Source: Bacteroidales bacterium (GTDB lineage Bacteria > Bacteroidota > Bacteroidia > Bacteroidales > UBA932). Taken from it: 64,000 nt of DNA. The stretch covers positions 1 to 64,000 of the forward strand of contig JAFUWX010000001.1 in NCBI GenBank assembly GCA_017471025.1, read 5' to 3'. The notes under the pieces are model-generated. The model ran no database searches, had not been told where the DNA came from, and was given only the letters and a program-made list of their open reading frames with translations. The translations under genes and the position numbers were made by a program. This document shows, piece by piece, positions 1 through 7,562 of the stretch (position 1 is its first letter; every line of letters starts with the position of its first letter).

Positions 1-630
1 CTCAGGGGTATAGGCCAGCTTCACCCGCACGTCGTGGCCGGGGATGGGATTCGACAGCAGCAGTCCTACCTTGCCGGTGAAGGTCGATCCCTCTTTGCAG
101 GTCATGGCATTGTCCTGCGCACGGACGGACAGGGTGGAAAGGACCGGATGGATCAGCACCATGTACTTGGTCTTGCTGATGTCGATGCTCGCCTCCTTGA
201 TATAGACGGGAATCACATAATCGTCGGCGCCGGCCTGCATTTCCGCGACCATGGTCCGGGGATCCCAGCTGACATCGACTTTCGCCCGGGCTTCCTGCGC
301 GGCGAAGTTCACGACCTTGCCGTCCAGTTCGTCGGCATTGTAGAAGCTGCGCCCGAGCGGAAGGTAGTTGGTCTTGTGCAGTTCGTTGTATTTGAGCACC
401 GAGTCGGTCGGCGCCACACCGAGGGTCACCGTAGCGGCGCTGCGGCCCTTGCCGGACTTGATGACGCCGAAACGGGAAACCGCGTCATAGACCGAGAAGT
501 CCTGGACGAGGGCGTCGCTCTCGCTGCGCAGGTACACGGTGTCTTCGACCATGTGATCGTCACGGAAATCGTGGCAGGCGGACAGACATGCGCCCGCCAG
601 GACGATGGAAAGTATATATCTATATTTCAT
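1..630 (-). CDS. DUF1735-type lipoprotein, truncated by window edge
   Basis: The first 210 codons are present; the 3' end lies beyond base 1. The ATG at 630 opens a lipoprotein signal peptide with lipobox LSAC (Cys19). The mature part resembles the DUF1735 / BT_3987-like domain, an immunoglobulin-like fold in surface lipoproteins of SusC/SusD loci. The gene begins 12 bp after the susD stop, so it is the third gene of a susC-susD-DUF1735 operon. The family is thought to help bind glycan at the cell surface; the substrate cannot be read from this fragment. The family call rests on overall resemblance and position, not on a unique motif. Confidence 0.75.
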   Translation of the reverse strand, partial: MKYRYILSIVLAGACLSACHDFRDDHMVEDTVYLRSESDALVQDFSVYDAVSRFGVIKSGKGRSAATVTLGVAPTDSVLKYNELHKTNYLPLGRSFYNADELDGKVVNFAAQEARAKVDVSWDPRTMVAEMQAGADDYVIPVYIKEASIDISKTKYMVLIHPVLSTLSVRAQDNAMTCKEGSTFTGKVGLLLSNPIPGHDVRVKLAYTPE

Positions 631-642
631 ATCCTTGCAATA

Positions 643-2712
643 TTAGAATCCGGGGTTCTGGGTCATGGAGGTCATCTCGGCCAGATGCTGGGCGTAGATG
701 GGGAAGAGGTAATCCCGGTCGATGAAGGTCGGCGCACCGCTTCCGTTGAAGTCGTCGTTCACACGCTTGTAGGACTCCTCGTAGGTCGGAGCGGAGCACT
801 TGAGCGTCCAGTTGTCCGTGGTGTACTGCTCTTTGGCGATCATCCAGCGGACGCAGTCGTAATGGCGGACGGTCTCACCGTTGAATTCCACCATACGTTC
901 CATGCGCAGGGCTTCCCGCAGGAGGTCACGGTCCGCATCAATGCCCGGATAGGCTTCTTCGATGTTGTTCAGACCGGCACGGTTGCGGACCTTGTTGATA
1001 TAGACACAGGCCTCGGCCAGATCCGGCGCGGGTTTTTCAATCAGGCATTCCGCATAATTGAGATAAATCTCGGCCAGACGGATGGACGGATAGACCGCCG
1101 TGATGTGCCAGGCTTCCCAAGAGTCGATCTGGTAGTTGGTGGGATACCACTTGCGCCAGATATAGCCGACCCGGTTGGCATCGCCGGAAGGCACCCAAGG
1201 AGAAGAGCAGGACGAGCTGTTGTAGCAGGTGAAGAACTTCTTCTTGTTCTCGTGGTTGTTCGGCCAAGGGAAGCCGTTCGGCACCAGGCACTGGTAGAAG
1301 CGCGCATCGCGGCCTACCGTGCTGTTGTGAGCCTTGAAGGCCGGAGCCCAGTCGGCATTGACAGGGACCTTGTAACCTTCGGTCCAGCCGTCGGCCTTAT
1401 AGCCGGAAAGCGGATCGACATTGGGCTTGGAGTAGTCCAGACGGCCGTTGGTCTTCTGGTACATGTTGCCCAGCTGGAGCGGATAACGGCCGGTGGCCTG
1501 CATCGGGAAGGCATCGACGAGTTTCAGCGAAGGGGTCACACCGGAATAACCGCCCTGTCCCTCCAGGCCGGAAGGCAGCGTCAGGATAATACCCTGACCA
1601 GCGTTGCGGACACCGCCGATGTAATACTCGGTGGACACCCGTTTCCACCAGCCCCAGATGGTCTCGGAATTCCATTCCTTCTGGAACACCGCCTCGTAGT
1701 CGGACGCAGCCACCTGCATCGGGTTGTCGCTGGACACCGTATTCTGGACCAGGGCATATTCCCCGGTCTCGGCCAGGTCGATCAGGTCTTTCTGGGCCTG
1801 CGCGGCGATATCCCATTTGTTCGCATCGTATTCCGGGAAGAACTTCTGACCGTTGGTCTTGCTGACGAAGCCGTCATACAGGCCGGTACCGTTCTGACCA
1901 TTGTACAGCGGGGATGCCTGCATCAGCGCGACGCGGGCCTTGACCGCCATGGCGGCACCCTTCGTGGCGCGGCCGAGCATGGTCTTGGTCTGCTCGCCGT
2001 AATCACCCACATGGATGGGCAGCAGGGCGATGGATTCGTCCAACTCCTTGATAATGAAGTCGAAGCATTCCTGCATCGTGTTGCGTTCGATGGTAGCGGG
2101 GTCGATCTTCAGGTCCGGGGTGACCGGGTTGCCTTCAGCATCTTTCCACAGATACACCGGGCCGTACTGGCGCACCAGGACATAGTAGTAATAGGCCCGG
2201 AGGAAACGCGCCTCACCCTTCATCTGGTTCACGATCTGGGCGATTTCTTCCGGCTTCTTGTCCCGGTATTCCTTCATCTTGTCGATGTTGTCCAGGAAGA
2301 TGGAGCACTGGGCGATACCCTTATAGAATTTCTCCCAGGTCAGGAATCCGGCCGTATCCATCGAGCCGGAATAGGTCACCGTCGTGGCGGAGGAATAGCT
2401 GCCCTCGCGGAAAGTCAGGTAGTTGACCCACTGGGTCCAGGAGAACTGGGCCTCGTCGGAACGGGCGACCACCCATCCTTCCCGGTTGCTGATGGATTCA
2501 TCCTCGGGAATGAAGGAATACAGATAGGCCAGGTAACGGAAGGCCGTATTGCCCTGGGCGAACACCTCGTCGATGGTCGCCTGGTCGTACAGGTTCACTT
2601 GAAGGTACTTGCTCCCGAAACCGCCCTTCTCGCCTTCTTCCAGCTCCTTGGCGCAGGAAAGCGCCATCGCGGCACAGGTGAGTGCTATGATGATTTTAGC
2701 AATGTTTTTCAT
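643..2712 (-). CDS. RagB/SusD family glycan-binding lipoprotein
   Basis: A 689-aa surface lipoprotein with lipobox ending at Cys20 (ALSC). SusD proteins cap the SusC barrel and bind oligosaccharide before import. The N-terminal half has the tetratricopeptide-like helical pattern of the family, with an ARFLRAYYYY segment near residues 168-177. The C-terminal SusD/RagB part contains the usual RLAEIYLNYAECL helix and an ALRMERMVEFNGE stretch, and it ends with the typical late aromatic residue (NPGF). It lies 13 bp after susC and 12 bp before the DUF1735 gene, so the three are probably co-transcribed from the promoter upstream of susC. Length is somewhat above the usual 500-650 aa. Confidence 0.93.
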   Translation of the reverse strand: MKNIAKIIIALTCAAMALSCAKELEEGEKGGFGSKYLQVNLYDQATIDEVFAQGNTAFRYLAYLYSFIPEDESISNREGWVVARSDEAQFSWTQWVNYLTFREGSYSSATTVTYSGSMDTAGFLTWEKFYKGIAQCSIFLDNIDKMKEYRDKKPEEIAQIVNQMKGEARFLRAYYYYVLVRQYGPVYLWKDAEGNPVTPDLKIDPATIERNTMQECFDFIIKELDESIALLPIHVGDYGEQTKTMLGRATKGAAMAVKARVALMQASPLYNGQNGTGLYDGFVSKTNGQKFFPEYDANKWDIAAQAQKDLIDLAETGEYALVQNTVSSDNPMQVAASDYEAVFQKEWNSETIWGWWKRVSTEYYIGGVRNAGQGIILTLPSGLEGQGGYSGVTPSLKLVDAFPMQATGRYPLQLGNMYQKTNGRLDYSKPNVDPLSGYKADGWTEGYKVPVNADWAPAFKAHNSTVGRDARFYQCLVPNGFPWPNNHENKKKFFTCYNSSSCSSPWVPSGDANRVGYIWRKWYPTNYQIDSWEAWHITAVYPSIRLAEIYLNYAECLIEKPAPDLAEACVYINKVRNRAGLNNIEEAYPGIDADRDLLREALRMERMVEFNGETVRHYDCVRWMIAKEQYTTDNWTLKCSAPTYEESYKRVNDDFNGSGAPTFIDRDYLFPIYAQHLAEMTSMTQNPGF

Positions 2713-2725
2713 AACCGTCCTCCTT

Positions 2726-5700
2726 TTAGAAACTGATATTGATACCGAAACTGTAGGTACGCATCTGCGGATAGACGTTACCCGAACTGGCGTTCAGCTC
2801 AGGGTCCCACAGTTTGAACTTGGACCATGTCAGGAGGTTGACACCCGACACATAGAAACGGACTACGCTCATGCCCGCCTTGCGGGTGAACTTCTTGGGA
2901 ATGGTATAACCGATCTCGGCGTTCTTCAGACGCATGAAGCTCATGTCGCGCTGCCAGAAGGTCGAAAGGGCGGACTGGCCGTCCATCGGCACGTTCACCT
3001 GGTCGTTCTCCACCTTGTTGATGGACAGACGCGGATACGGGGCGTTCGGATTCTCGTTGGTGCCCGGCATCCAGCGGTTCTCGGCCACATCGGCATAGAT
3101 TTGACCGGTCTGGATCATGTTGGTGGAAGCACCGTAGAGGTTGGAACCCGTGATGAAGCGGGTGTAGTTGCCTACGCCGGAGAAGAAGACGGAGGCGTCG
3201 ATGCCGTTCCAGGCCATACTCAGACCGAAACCATAGTTGATTTCCGGCACATGGGTAAAGCCGATCGGAACGATATCGAACTGATCGACGACGCCGTCGC
3301 CGTTGACATCCCGGTACTTGATGTTACCCGGGCGGACCGAACCGAAGGTCTGCTTCGGCCAGGTGTCGATGTCTTCCTGGTCTTCGAACAGGCCTTCCGC
3401 GATCAGACCGCGCTGCTGATAGACGGCATAGCCGAAGGTGTTCTGGTATTCCCAGATCTGGGCGGCGATATCGTCATAGAGCTTCTGGTTGCGGTTCCAG
3501 CTGTAGTTGACACGGCCGGAGAGGTAGAAGCCGTTTCCGAAGGTCTTGTCGTATTCGGCGTTGATCTCGAAGCCCCGGTTGCGGAGGCGGCCGATGTTGG
3601 CGTACTGGTTCGTATTCTCACCCACGACGGAAGGGATGCTGTTGCGGGCGACATAGATACCTTCACGGATTTCCGTGAAGTAGTCGAAGTTGATGCTGAG
3701 CTGGTTGAAGAAGCGGGTCTCCACACCGAGGTTCATCTTCTTGGCGGTTTCCCAACCCACGGTATCATCACCGCGCTGGGCTGTGGAAATACCTGTGTAC
3801 CAAGTTCTTGTAGAACCCTCACCGAAGGTGAATCCGCTGGCACCGGTGTTCATCGTCGTGTTGAAGGCGAAACGGGTGCCGCCGATGTCGCCGTTACCGA
3901 CCAGACCATAGGAGCCCTTGAACTTGAGGGTGTTGAACACGTCCTTGATGGGCTCCCAGAACTCTTCGTTGCTGATCATGTAACCGAGTGCGATGGACGG
4001 GAAGAAGCCGAAACGGTGGGCCGGGGCGAAGTTCTCGGAACCGTTGTAACCGAAGTTGCCTTCGATGAAGTAGCGGTCGGCATAGGAATACGACAGACGT
4101 CCGGCGAGACCGATGTAGCGGTACGGGAAAGCGTAGATGTAACTGGCCGGCGTATTGTTCTGGTAGTTGCGGATGCTGAACAGCAGCAGGCCGCTGACCC
4201 GGTGCTTGGCATCGAACAGGCGCTCGTAGTTGATGGAGGCGTTGCCTTCGATGGACATGTTGCTGCTGTGTCCGGTGCTGAGGCCCATGTAGTTGCTACC
4301 TTCCTGGGCGACATGCTTGATCAGCGGGAAGTTGCGGTAGTCGCCGGCCGGGAATCCCAGGCTCGGGTCTTCCGTCTTCTCACGGCCGCCTTCCTCGGGT
4401 TCTACATAGTAGATATTGGGGTAGATACCGCGGGTCAGCGTCGTGGAGGTCCAGGCGTCCCAGGCGAACTTGAGGTTCATGCTGAGACCCTGCAGCCAGT
4501 CGGCGAAGTCGTCGAAATGCTGGGTCAGGGAGATCAGGGACTGGGCCGTGATCTGGTTGTTGGCGCTGTAACCCACATGGTTAAGGTCATTGTAAGGGTT
4601 GCGGCCCACCTTGCCCCGGGAATAGGTACCGTCGGACCAGATCAGCGGAACGGCGATCGGGGAGACAATCAGCGTATAGGTGTAAATATCACTCAGCGAG
4701 GTGTTCGGGGTGTTCCTCATCGTGTATTGCGTGGAGAGGGACAGGCCGAGCTCGGTGCTCTTCGTGATGTTGATATCCGTGTTGGCGCGGAAGGAGAAGC
4801 GGTTGAAGTTCAACGACGCATCGTAGCGTTTGTTCTCCGCCGGATTGAGGATGGAATTCTCCCTGTAGTAGGAACCGCCCACGTAGTAGCGGACCATCTT
4901 GGTACCGCCGGAGACGCTCACATTGTAGCGCTGGGTGTCCGCCAGGTTCTTGTAAATGGTATGCACCCAGTCCACGTTCGGGTACAGGTCCACGTCGTAA
5001 CCGGTCAGGTAGCGCTCCTTGTCAATGGCCGAAATAGGCGGGGTGGTCGCGCCGCTGTCCATGTTGACGGCATTGTAGAAGTCGATCCACTGCTCGGCGT
5101 TGGCCATCTCGGGGATACGGACCGGCTGGGTCAGACCGAATTCGGCCTTCAGGCTCACCTTCGGGGCGGATTCGGAACCACGTTTGGTGGTGACGATGAC
5201 GATACCGTTGGCGCCCTTGACGCCATAGACGGCCGTCGCGGAGGCATCCTTCAGGATGGAGAATGATGCGATATCGTCCACATCCACCAGGTCCAGGCTA
5301 CGCTCGATGCCGTCCACCAGGATGAGCGGCTTGTTGTTGGAGGTGCCGAAGGTCGAGATACCGCGGATCCAGAAGTCTGCACCGGCGCCCGGCTCACCCG
5401 TGCGCTGGAGCACCACCAGACCGGCCATCTTACCGGCCAGCGAGGAAGACACCTGGCCGACAGGGATTTTCAGGGCTTGGGTATCAATGGTGGAGATAGC
5501 ACCGATGACAGAGGCTTTACGCTGGGTACCGTACGCCACGACGGTCACTTCGTCCAGCGCACTGGCCTGGGACCGCATGTGGATGACCAGTTCCCGCTGG
5601 TCTCCGATTTTTACTTCTTCGTCCTCGAAGCCGAGGAACTGGAAAATCAGCCATTCACCCGGTGTCACGTCGATGGAGAAACGGCCGTCCGGGTCAGTCA

Positions 5701-5890
5701 GTACACCCCGGGAAGACCGGCGCACCAGGACATAGGCACCGGCGATAGGGATATCCATGTCGTCGAGGACGACGCCGGTGACGGTGACCCGTTTGGACTG
5801 TTGCTGTTCAGCAGGAGCCGGGGCCGCTTGCAGGGAAACGGCACCGAGCAGCAGCGTCAGCATAAGCGTTAAGAAAGTCTGCTTGGTCAT
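2726..5890 (-). CDS. SusC/RagA family TonB-linked outer membrane transporter
   Basis: A 1054-aa TonB-dependent transporter that imports glycan fragments with its SusD partner. The ATG at 5890 is preferred over an upstream in-frame start at 5956 because it begins directly with a signal peptide (MTKQTFLTLMLTLLLGAV) and lies downstream of the -7 box at 5954-5961. A carboxypeptidase-regulatory-like domain follows at about residues 35-107, then a TonB-box-like segment (EVTVVAYG, about 114-121), the plug domain (about 125-235, with LILVDGIERSLD) and a 22-strand-type barrel ending in Phe. It is first in the operon with susD and the DUF1735 gene. Substrate is unknown because no enzyme of the locus lies in the window. 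Confidence 0.95.
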   Translation of the reverse strand: MTKQTFLTLMLTLLLGAVSLQAAPAPAEQQQSKRVTVTGVVLDDMDIPIAGAYVLVRRSSRGVLTDPDGRFSIDVTPGEWLIFQFLGFEDEEVKIGDQRELVIHMRSQASALDEVTVVAYGTQRKASVIGAISTIDTQALKIPVGQVSSSLAGKMAGLVVLQRTGEPGAGADFWIRGISTFGTSNNKPLILVDGIERSLDLVDVDDIASFSILKDASATAVYGVKGANGIVIVTTKRGSESAPKVSLKAEFGLTQPVRIPEMANAEQWIDFYNAVNMDSGATTPPISAIDKERYLTGYDVDLYPNVDWVHTIYKNLADTQRYNVSVSGGTKMVRYYVGGSYYRENSILNPAENKRYDASLNFNRFSFRANTDINITKSTELGLSLSTQYTMRNTPNTSLSDIYTYTLIVSPIAVPLIWSDGTYSRGKVGRNPYNDLNHVGYSANNQITAQSLISLTQHFDDFADWLQGLSMNLKFAWDAWTSTTLTRGIYPNIYYVEPEEGGREKTEDPSLGFPAGDYRNFPLIKHVAQEGSNYMGLSTGHSSNMSIEGNASINYERLFDAKHRVSGLLLFSIRNYQNNTPASYIYAFPYRYIGLAGRLSYSYADRYFIEGNFGYNGSENFAPAHRFGFFPSIALGYMISNEEFWEPIKDVFNTLKFKGSYGLVGNGDIGGTRFAFNTTMNTGASGFTFGEGSTRTWYTGISTAQRGDDTVGWETAKKMNLGVETRFFNQLSINFDYFTEIREGIYVARNSIPSVVGENTNQYANIGRLRNRGFEINAEYDKTFGNGFYLSGRVNYSWNRNQKLYDDIAAQIWEYQNTFGYAVYQQRGLIAEGLFEDQEDIDTWPKQTFGSVRPGNIKYRDVNGDGVVDQFDIVPIGFTHVPEINYGFGLSMAWNGIDASVFFSGVGNYTRFITGSNLYGASTNMIQTGQIYADVAENRWMPGTNENPNAPYPRLSINKVENDQVNVPMDGQSALSTFWQRDMSFMRLKNAEIGYTIPKKFTRKAGMSVVRFYVSGVNLLTWSKFKLWDPELNASSGNVYPQMRTYSFGINISF

Positions 5891-5953
5891 TATGTAGAAG
5901 TTTATTAGAATAGGCTTTCGGCTTTGTGGGTTAACACGAAGCACATTATTATG

Positions 5954-5961
5954 CAAATTTA
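5954..5961 (-). promoter_or_regulatory. -7 box (TAAATTTG) upstream of susC
   Basis: On the minus strand this reads TAAATTTG, matching the Bacteroidota TAnnTTTG element, 63 bp before the chosen susC start. No TTTG at the usual 19-21 bp spacing was found, so only the -7 element is supported. Confidence 0.5.
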
Positions 5962-6035
5962 TAAAAAATTTTCAAAAATACAGGCCTTCAAAGTATATTA
6001 TTTTAGGAATGATTTGAATGACTTAATATTCGATG

Positions 6036-7316
6036 CTATCGAAATTCATAATATCCTGACCAGAAGATGGTTTCCCCTTTCTTCAAAACCAGGGCGCTGG
6101 AGCCGCCTTCTTTGTCGCCGATCAGCATATAGTAGCCTTTTCCGTTGTTCTCCCCATAATACTGGACCAGGGCGGAGTAGGCCCGGGTGGCCCGGCTGAA
6201 GGTTCCGAGACCTTCGTCATCCAGGGCGGCGGTAACGCTGTGGCCGCCGACCGACCATCCGGTCATTTCCCGGACCCGGCCGGGCATCAGGAAGGAATCG
6301 GTCACGGTCTTCTCGGTGCCGTCTTCCGTACGGAAGGTGAAACGGGTGCAGAAGCCACCGGCGATCTGCATACCGTAATAGATGGCGATGCTGACGTCCT
6401 CCAGTGCCTGGGCCTGGACGCGGACATAGAGCCGCCCGTCTTCATAGGTATAGGTGACCTGTTCTTCGAGGACGAAACGTTTGTCGTCGCCGAATTTGGT
6501 GTTGGCCGCCTCGACCTGGTTGACGACCATGCAGACCGCCCGGCTGCCGCTGACGGTGCCGTCCGGACAGGGCGTGTCATCTACGCTGACGGCGAAGGAC
6601 CGGGTGCTGGCGGTCGGGTCGCCGGTGCCGTCTCCGTTGGAGCCATGCCAGCCGCCGGTAAAGCCCCAGGCTTTTTCGGTCTGGCCGGTGGCGGCGACGG
6701 TCCGCATGTGCCAGGGCCCGATCCAGTCGGTATAGCTGCGGAAGGATTCGTTGCCGATGGTGTATTCATCGATCTGGACGGTCTTGTTGGCGCTGACGGG
6801 CCCCAGGGAGAGCACGAGGCGTTCGCCGCTTCGGGAAGTCCCCTGGAAGCGGACCGTGCGGGCTTTCTCGTTGACCGTCACGGAGACCGGAGTGACTTCT
6901 ACCGGGCTTTCAGAAGGGTCAGCGGAGGGCGATGTAGGCGGTGTATAGGTATAGAGCGGCGCGTAGGTGACGGTGGAGTTTTCGGCCGCGTTCCCGGCAA
7001 GTGCCTGGACGCCAAAGGAATAGGATGTGCCCGGCTGGAGGCCGTCGAAATCGTAGGAGCGGGCGGAGGCCGGAAGGGGCTCATCCGCATTGAGGGGGGT
7101 CACATGGAAGGGGTCGTTTTCTCCGCGCCGATAGACCCACCAGCCGGTGACGCCTTCGCTTTCGGATGACCATTGCAGGCGGGCCGAGGTTTCCGTAAGG
7201 GTTTCGACGGTCAGGTCTGCGGGAGCGGCCAGCTGACGGGAGGTTTCCCGGGGTTTGGCGGAACAGGAACAGGCCAGCAAGGCGGCCGCGCACAGGACGA
7301 AAATTTGATATTTCAT
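6036..7316 (-). CDS. Lipoprotein with fibronectin type III domain
   Basis: A 426-aa probable surface or periplasmic lipoprotein with a lipobox around LLAC (Cys16). Residues about 34-130 form a fibronectin type III domain: it opens with APADLTVETLTETSARLQW and closes with the LQPGTSYSFGVQAL strand. A low-complexity Ser/Pro linker (PTSPSADPSESPVE) follows, then a 280-residue beta-rich region I do not recognise, rich in aromatic residues (WIGPWHMR, GWHGSNGDG, FWSGYYEFR). No catalytic motif is apparent. It lies upstream of susC on the same strand but is separated by an AT-rich promoter region, so it may be its own unit. Function is unknown; extracellular binding is a guess from the FN3 domain. 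Confidence 0.8.
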   Translation of the reverse strand: MKYQIFVLCAAALLACSCSAKPRETSRQLAAPADLTVETLTETSARLQWSSESEGVTGWWVYRRGENDPFHVTPLNADEPLPASARSYDFDGLQPGTSYSFGVQALAGNAAENSTVTYAPLYTYTPPTSPSADPSESPVEVTPVSVTVNEKARTVRFQGTSRSGERLVLSLGPVSANKTVQIDEYTIGNESFRSYTDWIGPWHMRTVAATGQTEKAWGFTGGWHGSNGDGTGDPTASTRSFAVSVDDTPCPDGTVSGSRAVCMVVNQVEAANTKFGDDKRFVLEEQVTYTYEDGRLYVRVQAQALEDVSIAIYYGMQIAGGFCTRFTFRTEDGTEKTVTDSFLMPGRVREMTGWSVGGHSVTAALDDEGLGTFSRATRAYSALVQYYGENNGKGYYMLIGDKEGGSSALVLKKGETIFWSGYYEFR

Positions 7317-7337
7317 ATCTGCTTAATGGTTATTTCA

Positions 7338-7476
7338 AATCATTCCGAAAAATAAGCTGCCTCATTTCAACAACCTTCGCTTCGCTCATCCCTCCCAAAC
7401 AAGTTTGGGCCCCTCCCGTTCATGTGGCCACGGGCGGCCACAGGTTTTGAAACGAGGCAGCTTATTTTTCTCCATT
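7338..7476. repeat. Palindromic dispersed repeat, copy 1
   Basis: This 139-bp element recurs almost unchanged at 57858-57997 in the same plus-strand orientation. Both copies start with AATCATTCCGAA and end with TTCTCCATT. The ends form an inverted repeat: AAGCTGCCTCATTTCAA near 7354 pairs with TTGAAACGAGGCAGCTT near 7463. Two smaller palindromes lie inside: CCCAAAC-AA-GTTTGGG (7394-7409) and GTGGCC-acgggc-GGCCAC (7435-7441 region). There is no ORF inside. It sits between two tandem minus-strand genes, after the beta-barrel gene and before the FN3 lipoprotein gene. It could be a MITE or REP-like non-autonomous element, a transcription terminator, or both. Confidence 0.85.
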
Positions 7477-7562
7477 CCTGATGGCAAAAATAGTAAATTT
7501 ATGCCGATAATGAAAGTTTAGCGAAGGACGTCTTCGGTCAGGCTCTTTCGAAGCATCATGCA

